NCBI RefSeq assembly: GCF_047922965.1
Contig: NZ_CP150481.1
Location: 1,116,001 to 1,180,000, forward strand
Direction: 5' to 3'
DNA from: Neptunicella plasticusilytica
GTDB lineage: Bacteria > Pseudomonadota > Gammaproteobacteria > Enterobacterales > Alteromonadaceae
DNA: 64,000 bases
Shown piece after piece: positions 55,674 to 64,000 of this stretch. The notes below the pieces were generated by a model, which saw nothing but the letters and a program-made list of their open reading frames with translations, searched no databases and was not told where the DNA came from. The position numbers and the translations under genes were made by a program. Position 1 is the stretch's first letter. Each line of letters opens with the position of its first letter.

Positions 55674-58600
55674 TTGAATAAAGCAACGTTTTTTTCTATT
55701 TAATTTTTGCATTAGGGTTAAGTTCGTTGTCGTATGGGCAAAGCGAACAGAGGGTAACAACTAGTCTATCTACTAAACCATCGCATAACAAATATATAGT
55801 TGAGCTAAAGGAACAAAGCATTTCCCAAAAGTTAGCAGCTAGAAAAGGGGCACGAAGTAGTAAAACAGTGTCTAACTTTAAAGCACGCGTTAATGCTGAA
55901 CAAACTGAGTTTAAAACCGCGATTCAACAACAATTTCAAAACCAAGTTACTGTCGGTCGCCAGTTTCAACAATTATTGAATGCTGTCGTAATATCAGCCG
56001 AGCCTTCTCAAATTGAGACCTTAAGTAAATTCCAGTCAGTTAAACGAATCTATAAAGAGGTTCGGCACAGAATCACTTCTGTTGAAGATGTTACAGATTA
56101 CAATGTGATTAACGTTAATCAACTGCGAATCAGTCAGCTCGCGGAAAGTGATATCGATGGAAAGGGGATAAAAGTTGCGATTGTTGATACTGGCGTTGAT
56201 TACACCCACCCCGATTTAGGTGGGTGTTTCGGGCCAGAATGTAAGGTCTACGGTGGATACGATTTTGTTAATAAAGATGAAGACCCATTTGATGATGAAA
56301 GTCACGGGACCCATGTGGCGGGGATTGTTGCAGCGAATGGGAACTTAAAAGGAATTGCACCAGCTGCGAATTTACTCGCGATTAAAGTATGTGGCGAACA
56401 AGGGTATTGCTACAACTCAGATATTATTGCCGGTTTAGAGTTTGCATTAGACCCTGATGGGGAGCCGAGTACAGACGACGGTGCAGATATTGTAAATATG
56501 AGTCTTGGCTCTACATCTGAGGATAGTGCGCTAACAAATGCCGTTAATCATCTTGTCGATATGGGCATTACTGTGGTGGTGTCGGCTGGTAATGATGGTC
56601 CGAATGATAATACTTTCTCGTCGGCCTCAAAAAACTTAATTGGTTCTCCAGCGGATTCAGAAAAAGCCATCACAGTTGCAGCTAGTGTAGGCGGCCAGAG
56701 TATTGCCGATTTTAGCACTAGAGGATATCCGTCCTCGGGCGCCGAAATTTTAAAACCTGAAGTCGCTGCTCCTGGTGTTTCGATTAAATCTACCATTCCA
56801 GGAGGGGGATATGCTAATTACAGCGGAACCAGTATGTCTTCTCCAATGGTGGCAGGCGTAGTTGCTTTGTTAAAGCAGATAGCACCTGAAAGAACCCCAG
56901 AGCAACTAAAAGCAGCGCTAATGAGCACTGCAAAACCAATAGAAAATGATATCAGATCGGAAGGCGCGGGTCTTATCGATGCATTGGCTGCAGCCGAATT
57001 ACCCGTCAATTTTAGTATTCCTGTATTGCATTTTGGGGCGGTTGATTTTTCATTGGAAAATATGAACGTAAGTTTACCGTTGACGATAGAAAACCCAGGT
57101 AGTGAAAGTCTTAATTTAACACTGGATTTTGATAACGTTAGCGATACTGCTCTGACCTTTAGCAGTTCTGATTATGAATTAACTATTCCGGCAGGTCAGT
57201 CTGAGACAATCGATATCAATCTTAGTTTAGATACCAATACTATACCGTTATCGGTCAATTCACCGGCGATTGGTGCGATGGTTAAGTTAAATATTGGAGA
57301 GCAAACATACCGTATACCCGCAGTGATATTTCATCGTTCTTATATTGATATTACATTTACTGATTATCTACAAAATTATGCAGACCTCTATTTTAGAGGG
57401 AATAAGACAGACAGTTGGCAAGACATATGGTCGCCAGAATGGTTATCAGGACAAACCAAACGCATTTTTCTAGCCCCTGGGATTTACAATCTTTTCACAG
57501 ATGCTGCCCAAAAAAGTGAAAGTGACGGGACAAATATTGCGTTTCTATATTATGGAGATCTGGTTCTCGAAAAATCCTTGTCACTAGAGGTTTCGCCAGC
57601 GGATGCTAAAAATTTACTGGTGTTTAATGTTGAAAATGCTCTTGGTAAGAAAATAAGTGGGGATACGGGGCTAACCGGTGGTGACGAAGCAGATTTTGGT
57701 AGAACACAATTTAGATTTTCAATTTTTGATAAGACGACAGGGGATTTTGTTAAAAACAATATATTGGGTTTGCAGTCAGGAGAAGAGCGCACCGTAGCCC
57801 TGTCAAATTTTCCTGAAGGCTATGTATTTAATGTATTTTCTGATTTCCATAACGAGAAATATTCAGAGGTCACTCATTTTAGCTATCAGTTTGAAAGCCC
57901 TATTACTAACGATATAGACATTGATATCCAAGAGCAAGATTACCAAAGTGTATATTTAGATTTCAATACGTCCGCAGTGACGCAAAGCCCGCTTATTATG
58001 CCGTGGGTGTATGATCAGGGGAACATCTATGACGACACAGATCGTGTTGGTTCCGCTTCAACATATCCTTTTGAAAGTATTACAGAAGGGCTGACGTATT
58101 ACTTAACACCCTTGAATACGACTTCACATTACACCTATTTCAGTAGTCAAATAAATCAACAGAATAGTGGTAACGTTGAGACACCAATGTTTATTAGTCC
58201 GCAATTTAAAATTAATCAAAACAAAAAATTAGCGCTCTACAATTTTTATAATAACCAGCTAATAAAAGAATATGATGTTCAACAGGAATACAAATTAACG
58301 GTCGGTAAATTATTGCCTTTTTGGACTGCCGGGATAAGAAAGAACCAATACGGTGATTTCGTATATAGTTTTGTTGAAAATGATAAGTTAGCTTTTTATC
58401 AGGATAGTGATTTCAGTTATTGGCTCGGAAAAATAGTCTTTAATACCAATAATATCGAGTCAACGGTTTATAACAGATATGTAAGACTATTGTCAGGAGG
58501 AAACACACAAGATCTGCAGTTACCCGTTCAGCAAGGAAAGGTGGTGACAGACATTGTTTTCAATGATTATATTGTGGAGGGGAGAAGTAGTCGGATCTCG

Positions 58601-59461
58601 ACACAACTAAATTTTGATTTAGATAACGTCGATTATGCTCCACCCGTCATTCAGGATTTGCGAATCAGTTCGTTGAATAAAGCCACTCAACAGCTTCAAT
58701 GTGGTGGGGGGATAATTAGCTTTGAATTTGCAGATGGGATAGAAGGAAAGGATTTTCAACTTTCAATTAGGCCTTCTAAACAAAGTGAATGGCTTGTACA
58801 AGGCACAGTTAACCAAAATGAGCAAAATATAGCCGTCCTTTCAGATTTGGAACCCGGTTTCTATGATCTTAGTTTAAGTGCAGTTAATGCAAGCGGTAAC
58901 TCGATGGACTATAAAGCAGAACCAGCCTTCCACGTTGCTAAAAATGAAGTCCGAGAAAACGATAAAGACTGTGATGGGGTTGACAATGGTATGGATGTAT
59001 TCCCACTTGACCCACTAGAAACTATGGATTCTGATGGAGATGGTATCGGTAATAATGCTGACTCTGATGACGATAATGATGGAGTACTTGATGAAAATGA
59101 TGTTTTTCCTCTGGATCCTGAGGAAACTAGCGATTTTGATCAGGACGGCATAGGAGATAACGCTGACACCGACGATGATAATGATGGTCAATTGGACACC
59201 GAAGATGCCTTTCCCTTTGATAGCTCTGAAATATTAGACACTGATAAAGATGGTATAGGTAACAATGCGGACACCGATGATGACAATGATGGTGTTGTCG
59301 ATTCAGCGGACGCATTTCCATTGGATAAGTCTCGTTATAAGCAGTCATCTCAAGTTTCCTCTGCTAAATCGGGAAGTGGCAGTTTTGAATGGATTATTTT
59401 GTTCATCTTGGTTGCGACAACCACTGCGCGCATGAGATTTTTCAGGAAGATACAACACTAG
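55674..59461 (+). CDS. Secreted S8 (subtilisin-like) serine protease with frameshift in signal peptide
   Basis: Main frame 55727-59461 gives 1244 aa. S8 domain: D154 (IVDTGVDY), H193 (SHGTHVAG), oxyanion N289 (SAGND) and S369 (SGTSMSSP), preceded by an I9-type propeptide (about 20-115). A long beta-sandwich region follows, then four Asp-rich thrombospondin type-3-like Ca repeats (about 1085-1200) and a C-terminal GSGSFEWIILF helix with Arg tail resembling a GlyGly-CTERM sorting signal. The start is unusual. A TTG at 55674 with an AAGGGA site begins MNKATFF, runs into a T7 tract (55689-55695) and hits a stop; a -1 shift there joins it to FYLIFALGLSSLSYG and the main frame, giving a perfect signal peptide. 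Confidence 0.88.
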
Positions 59462-59475
59462 CGAAAAATGAACTG

Positions 59476-59518
59476 TTCAAATATTCTTCATTACTATCAA
59501 TAATGAAGAATATTTGAA
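59476..59518. terminator. 18-bp perfect AT-rich hairpin after the protease gene
   Basis: TTCAAATATTCTTCATTA (59476-59493) and its exact reverse complement (59501-59518) around CTATCAA. Lies 15 bases after the protease stop; only two T follow. Confidence 0.7.
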
Positions 59519-59733
59519 TTCCGTTTATTCAACTTTAAACCTTAATCCCCTGCTTCCAAATAATCCCTAAAAAGTGACTTTTGACCTATTCCATTTCTAT
59601 TCGATTGTGTAATTATTGTACGAAATAAAAACACCTGTCGATTTAGCCGGTGGCTATCCGACTAAAGGGCATATTGTGTGGTTGATCAACACTAAACCGC
59701 AAAGATGTCGTTAAAAAATGAATGGAATGAAGT

Positions 59734-60768
59734 GTGAATAATAAAAGTGAATTATTGCAGCAGTTACAAATTGATCGAAGTGAAGCGCCAGCTGTGTCAG
59801 GAGTCAAACTCTGGCAGGCAATTTTGCTGGCCTTGGTCTGTTCCACCCTGGCAGTATGGTTAACCCTAACCTTTGCATCTGGATCAGACGCGGCTCCGGC
59901 GCAAGCAGCAAATACTACCCCGTCAGGTTCTTCCACGAATAAAGCCACAGCAGCTAATAGTCAATCGGCCCCTTCGACGCCAGCTAAAGTAAATGACAAT
60001 AACGCGATATTAAATTCCTCCGGCTATATCACCGCCCGGCGCATGGCCACGGTTTCTGCCGAGATTATGGGCTTAATTAAAGAGGTGGACGTGGAAGAAG
60101 GAATGTCAGTGGAAGAAGGACAGGTACTTGCCCGCCTTGATGATACTTTGGCCAAAGCCAATCTGGATTTCGCGCAGGCGCAAATTGGTATTTTACAGGC
60201 TCGCCGCGAATCGACCGAAGCGACTTTGCAGGAAGCTCAACGCAATCAGACCCGCATGACGAGCAACAAGTTTTCCAGTGAAGCCGATATTACCCGCTCA
60301 CAAACCGAGGTTCAGAGCCTGACTGCCAATCTAAAAAGCATTGAAGCGGATATCAAGGTGGCCAACATTGAAGTGCGCCGGCAGCGCGAAAGACTGGATG
60401 ACCATACCATTCGTGCGCCTTTTGCCGGTGTCGTTACGGTGAAAAATGCCCAGCCGGGCGAGATTGTGGCACCCGCTTCAGCCGGGGGCGGATTTACCCG
60501 TACCGGGATTTGTACCATTGTGGATATGCAGTCGCTGGAGATTGAAGTGGACGTCAACGAATCTTTTATTGGTCGGGTCAAACCCGGGCAAAAAGTCGAG
60601 GCCAATCTGGAAGCTTATCCGGACTGGACCATTCCCGCCTCGGTGGTGGCGATTATTCCCACTGCTGATCGTGCCAAGGCCACCGTTCAGGTCAGAATAA
60701 AAATCGAACTACAGGATGAACGGATCCTGCCTGATATGGGCGTTAAAGTCGCCTTTCTTAAAATCTGA
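59734..60768 (+). CDS. Periplasmic adaptor of an ABC export system (MacA/HlyD-like)
   Basis: 344 aa, GTG start at 59734. One N-terminal membrane helix (about residues 27-50), a Ser/Thr/Ala-rich linker, then biotinyl-lipoyl-like halves (GYITARRMATVSAEIMGLIK; IRAPFAGVVTVKNAQPGEIV), an alpha-helical hairpin rich in Gln/Glu (about 140-220) and a beta-barrel (VEVDVNESFIGRVKPGQKVE). It would bridge the inner-membrane ABC complex below to an outer-membrane channel, which is not in the window. First of four genes in a tight operon. Confidence 0.9.
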   Translation: MNNKSELLQQLQIDRSEAPAVSGVKLWQAILLALVCSTLAVWLTLTFASGSDAAPAQAANTTPSGSSTNKATAANSQSAPSTPAKVNDNNAILNSSGYITARRMATVSAEIMGLIKEVDVEEGMSVEEGQVLARLDDTLAKANLDFAQAQIGILQARRESTEATLQEAQRNQTRMTSNKFSSEADITRSQTEVQSLTANLKSIEADIKVANIEVRRQRERLDDHTIRAPFAGVVTVKNAQPGEIVAPASAGGGFTRTGICTIVDMQSLEIEVDVNESFIGRVKPGQKVEANLEAYPDWTIPASVVAIIPTADRAKATVQVRIKIELQDERILPDMGVKVAFLKI

Positions 60769-60785
60769 TTCAACAGGAAGAGAAC

Positions 60786-61484
60786 ATGAGTGAAGAGAGT
60801 TTATTTGTACTAAAAAACGTCGCCAAGCGTTTCACCAAAGGCAAAGAAACCATCAGTATTTTTGATGATTTGAATATGACGATTAAAAAAGGTGACTTTC
60901 TGGCCATTATGGGGCCTTCTGGCTCGGGTAAAACCACCTTGCTGAATTTACTGGGGGGAGTCGATCAACCCAGCTCCGGTGAAGTGCTGTTTGATAACAG
61001 TCGGGTAGACCAGCTTAAAGAAGGGCAACTGGCTAAATGGCGTGCCAATAATATCGGTTTTATTTTCCAGTTTTATAATTTGATGCCAATGCTTAATGCG
61101 GCCAGAAATGTCGAATTACCGCTGTTGCTGACCAATCTGAGCAGTAAAGATCGCAAACAGCGGGTGGAAACGGCCCTGCAACTGGTGGGCTTAGGTGACA
61201 GGGCCAAACATATGCCCGGTGAAATGTCCGGTGGTCAACAACAACGGGTGGCCATTGCCCGCGCGGTAGTGTCCGATCCCAAATTACTGTTGTGTGATGA
61301 GCCAACCGGTGATCTGGATCGTAAAACTGCCGACGAGATCCTGGAAATGTTGCAGTTACTTAACCGTCAGTTTGGCAAGACGATTGTAATGGTGACTCAC
61401 GACCCTTCGGCGGCTAAATTCGCCACCCATACGTTGCATCTGGATAAAGGCCAGTTTGTGCAGGAAGGGCAGCAACATGAATGA
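60786..61484 (+). CDS. ABC transporter ATP-binding protein (MacB/LolD-like)
   Basis: 232 aa. Walker A GPSGSGKT (43-50), Q-loop Q95, signature MSGGQQQRVAIARA (from 147), Walker B LLLCDEP (166-172) and switch H205. Belongs to the class that works with FtsX-type permeases. The stop overlaps the next gene's start (ATGAATGA). Confidence 0.94.
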   Translation: MSEESLFVLKNVAKRFTKGKETISIFDDLNMTIKKGDFLAIMGPSGSGKTTLLNLLGGVDQPSSGEVLFDNSRVDQLKEGQLAKWRANNIGFIFQFYNLMPMLNAARNVELPLLLTNLSSKDRKQRVETALQLVGLGDRAKHMPGEMSGGQQQRVAIARAVVSDPKLLLCDEPTGDLDRKTADEILEMLQLLNRQFGKTIVMVTHDPSAAKFATHTLHLDKGQFVQEGQQHE

Positions 61485-62634
61485 TCTCTACCTTATTCTG
61501 AAAAATCTGACCCGCAAGAAAATGCGGCTGTTTTTAACCAGCTTTGCCATTTTTATCGCCTTTCTGATTTTTGGTGCAGTAATGGCATTGCGTGGTGCAC
61601 TGAATTCCGGCATTGAAATGTCGGCAGACAATCGCCTGGTGGTGGTGAATAAAATTAATTTCACCCAGCCTTTGCCTTATGCCTATGTCAATAAAGTAAA
61701 GAATATTGATGGGGTGAAAGACGTAACCCACGCCAACTGGTTTGGTGGTTACTATCAGGAGCCAGCCAATCAGGTCGTGACCATGGCGGTGGACCCTGAA
61801 ACTTATTTTGACGTGTACAGTGAATTGGTGGTTGATCCGGAGCAAAAGCAGGCCTGGTTGAATGACCGGGGCGGTATATTGGTGGGTGAGCGACTGGCCA
61901 AATTGAATAACTGGCAGGTGGGCGACCGTATTCCCATTTCGTCCAATATCTTCTCCAAAAAAGATGGCGGCCATACCTGGGAGTTTATGGTGGACGGTAT
62001 TTTTACCGGTGCTGACGCGCAAACGGATACCGGTTATCTGCTGTTTCACTACAAATATTTTATGGAGACCCAGTCCTGGGGCGGCGACTATCTGGGCTGG
62101 CTGGTGCTAACCACCACTGATCCGGCCCTGAATGAGCAAGTGGCCAAAGCCATTGATGAACGTTTTGCCAATTCCTCCGCCGAAACCGATACCAGTACCG
62201 AAAAGGCGTTTAACAAAGCTTTTATCGAGCAAATTGGCAATATCGGGCTGATTATCTTCGGGGTGGTTTTTATGGCCTTTTTCACCATCTTGATCGTAGT
62301 GGGTAATACCATGGTGCTGGCAATCCGCGAACGCACTGGCGAAATTGCAGTGTTGAAAACACTGGGTTTTTCGTCCATCCGCATTTTCAAAATGGTATTG
62401 CTGGAATCCTGCTTGCTGGCGTTTTTAGGCGGATTACTGGGTTTAGGTGCCGCTTTTATACTGGTTAAAGGTGCTTCAGCCCAGTTGGCCCGTTTCCTGC
62501 CTAATTTGGTACTGGACCAGAGCATTATTATTCAGGCATTAATTTACATGTTATTGCTGGGGCTGATTACCGGGATGATCCCGGCGGTGAACGCGCTGCG
62601 TCTGAATATTGTTACTGCATTTAACAGGGGCTAA
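61477..62634 (+). CDS. ABC transporter permease, FtsX/MacB type (1)
   Basis: 385 aa from the ATG at 61477 (overlapping the ATPase stop by 8 bases; upstream codons lie inside that gene). One N-terminal helix (about 15-35), a large periplasmic MacB-PCD-like domain, and three C-terminal helices. The GEIAVLKTLGFS block typical of FtsX-type permeases is present. Works with the second permease as a heterodimer by position. Confidence 0.92.
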   Translation: MNDLYLILKNLTRKKMRLFLTSFAIFIAFLIFGAVMALRGALNSGIEMSADNRLVVVNKINFTQPLPYAYVNKVKNIDGVKDVTHANWFGGYYQEPANQVVTMAVDPETYFDVYSELVVDPEQKQAWLNDRGGILVGERLAKLNNWQVGDRIPISSNIFSKKDGGHTWEFMVDGIFTGADAQTDTGYLLFHYKYFMETQSWGGDYLGWLVLTTTDPALNEQVAKAIDERFANSSAETDTSTEKAFNKAFIEQIGNIGLIIFGVVFMAFFTILIVVGNTMVLAIRERTGEIAVLKTLGFSSIRIFKMVLLESCLLAFLGGLLGLGAAFILVKGASAQLARFLPNLVLDQSIIIQALIYMLLLGLITGMIPAVNALRLNIVTAFNRG

Positions 62635-63824
62635 TGATGAGTACATTAATTTCTCAAAGTACCGCCGTGGTGGTAATGAATATTCGCAGCTTACCGCGCC
62701 GTTTGTGGATGTCTCTGGCCATGGTATTGGCCAGTGCGGTCGTCGTGGCCATTTTGCTGGCCTTTTTGGCGATGGCGAAAGGGTTTGAAGCGACGATGGA
62801 CAGCGCCGGTTCCGATAATGTGGCATTTTTTACCCGTGCCGGCTCGGCCGCCGAGTTGAACAGTTCGGTGATGCGCGATCAGGTTAATCTGCTTGAAACC
62901 GCTCCGGGGATTGCCAAAGACGAGCAAGGCGCGATTGTGTCCCCCGAGTTATATGTGATTGTCGACGGGGTGAAAAAGAGTACTGGCACCGAAGCCAATA
63001 TCCCGTTGCGCGGACTGGACAGTCGCGGTGTAAGCATGCGCAAAAACTTTGCCATGGTCAGCGGCAGGATGTTTACCCCCGGTACCAATGAACTGGTGGT
63101 CGGCGAGGGGATTTTGCGTCAGTTTGCCGGTTTTGAACTGGGGCAGGAGATCCGTTCCGGTAAAAACAGCTGGAAGGTAGTCGGTGTATTTTCCACCGGC
63201 GGTAATGTGTTTGAAAGCGAACTTTGGGCTGACGCCAAAGTGATCCAGAGCTTATATAATCGTGGCAGCAGTTACCAGACAGTGCGGGCGCAAATGGATT
63301 CACCCACCAGCCTGGAGCAGATCAAAGCTTATGTGGAGAATGATCCCAGACTGAATCTGGATGTCCAGACGGAAGCTGAATATTTTTCTGCCCAGGGCGA
63401 GAGTCTAAGCTATATGGCCATATTCGGCAGAGTGATCAGTACCATTATGGCCTTAGGTGCACTTGCCGGTGCGCTGAACACCATGTATACCTCGGTATCG
63501 GATCGCGCCAAAGAAATAGCCACCTTGCGTGCAATAGGTTTTAGCCATATCTCTGCTTTTGTCGGGACTATGGTAGAGGCGATGGTATTAGCAGCTTTGG
63601 GTGGACTGGTGGGAGCTATTGCGGCGTTTATTTTCTTTGACGGTTTAAATGCCTCCACATTAGGCGGCAGCTTTACCCAGGTGGTATTCAGCTTTCAACT
63701 GACGCCGGAATTGCTCTGGCAAGGAGCAATGCTGGCGCTGATTATCGGCTTTGTTAGCGGCTTTTTCCCTGCTTGGCGAGCCGCGCGTACACCGGTGATA
63801 GTCGCATTCCAGTCTGGTCATTAA
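62634..63824 (+). CDS. ABC transporter permease, FtsX/MacB type (2)
   Basis: 396 aa. Same architecture as the preceding permease: an N-terminal helix (about 22-45), a periplasmic domain and three C-terminal helices with KEIATLRAIGFS. The start overlaps the previous stop by one base. Two unequal permeases plus separate ATPase and adaptor differ from single-chain MacB; the cargo is unknown. Confidence 0.92.
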   Translation: MMSTLISQSTAVVVMNIRSLPRRLWMSLAMVLASAVVVAILLAFLAMAKGFEATMDSAGSDNVAFFTRAGSAAELNSSVMRDQVNLLETAPGIAKDEQGAIVSPELYVIVDGVKKSTGTEANIPLRGLDSRGVSMRKNFAMVSGRMFTPGTNELVVGEGILRQFAGFELGQEIRSGKNSWKVVGVFSTGGNVFESELWADAKVIQSLYNRGSSYQTVRAQMDSPTSLEQIKAYVENDPRLNLDVQTEAEYFSAQGESLSYMAIFGRVISTIMALGALAGALNTMYTSVSDRAKEIATLRAIGFSHISAFVGTMVEAMVLAALGGLVGAIAAFIFFDGLNASTLGGSFTQVVFSFQLTPELLWQGAMLALIIGFVSGFFPAWRAARTPVIVAFQSGH

Positions 63825-63859
63825 CTCTTGCTGCAAAAGCCATAACCTCAACTGAATAA

Positions 63860-63887
63860 ACAAGGGCCGTGACAGGTCCTTGTTTTT
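63860..63887 (+). terminator. Terminator of the ABC operon
   Basis: ACAAGGGCC/GGTCCTTGT stem (one mismatch) around GTGACA, followed by T-run. Confidence 0.8.
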
Positions 63888-63962
63888 ATCGAGGTATTAC
63901 TTCCAGGGCCATTTACAGGTAAACTCTCGCCGGGATTAGGCAACGACGACTGGAGAGGGATC

Positions 63963-64000
63963 TTGAACAAATGGCTTAGCTGGAAAGGTATGTTGCTCGG
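63963..64000 (+). CDS. Start of a further gene, cut by the window edge
   Basis: TTG at 63963 preceded by GGAGAGGG opens NKWLSWKGM…, reading without a stop to the edge. Only 12 residues are visible, starting with a basic/aromatic N-terminus that could begin a membrane protein. Not identifiable. Confidence 0.35.
   Translation, partial: MNKWLSWKGMLL

Overview
The window looks like a chromosome segment of a free-living gammaproteobacterium, most likely from the Alteromonadales (Alteromonas/Catenovulum/Shewanella neighbourhood). This is inferred from gene content and order, not from a database search: epd-pgk beside transketolase, sthA-desaturase-fabR-trmA, a DUF5610 protein, the DUF2333/TIGR04219 pair, glnA-ntrB-ntrC beside typA, cysJIH, and one complete rRNA operon (16S, tRNA-Ile, tRNA-Ala, 23S, 5S). 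Most of it is housekeeping DNA with a few accessory islands.

Layout. 1-4213: carbon metabolism (partial tkt, epd, pgk). 4214-7500: a repeat-rich accessory island. It holds a 15-unit heptanucleotide array, several inverted repeats, and a cassette array of five attC-like sites and five small genes with no visible integron integrase (a CALIN), bracketed by a direct repeat. 7552-16377: fba (inverted relative to pgk), a membrane dipeptidase, outer-membrane proteins, yjbQ, a Zur-type regulator, two unknown envelope proteins and dusA. 16528-18944: an envelope-stress region with two near-identical sigma-54 promoters. One precedes two tiny secreted/membrane genes; the other precedes pspA-pspC plus a membrane gene. 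19015-25743: a copper chaperone, a DUF2333 protein, an outer-membrane barrel and the cysJIH sulfite-assimilation operon. 25972-28221: a response regulator with a c-di-GMP phosphodiesterase domain. 28231-35595: a UDG-family protein, sthA, a desaturase under a FabR-like operator, fabR, trmA, a DUF5610 protein and a membrane-anchored RRM protein.

35596-41616 is the rRNA operon, with two tandem promoters, boxA elements and processing stems. It is followed by a hairpin-dense non-coding stretch. 41951-48906 is the nitrogen-control region: ntrC and ntrB overlap, glnA carries a sigma-54 promoter with twin NtrC sites, and ntrB carries its own NtrC site. A DUF4124 protein lies between, and typA diverges from glnA. 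49015-54939: a MITE-like inverted repeat, a YbdG-type mechanosensitive channel, two tandem acyltransferase paralogues, proB, a SpoIIAA/STAS-like protein and a crotonase. 55131-63824: a 36-residue ORF, a large secreted subtilisin-like protease whose signal peptide is split by a T7 tract, and a four-gene MacAB-like ABC system. The start of another gene lies at the right edge.

Most interesting: (1) the integrase-less cassette array between pgk and fba; (2) the small genes at 16816-17237 that share a sigma-54 promoter architecture with pspA; (3) the protease whose signal peptide is restored by a -1 shift on T TTT TTT; (4) the hairpin-dense stretch after the 5S gene. All calls come from reading the sequence; no searches were run.
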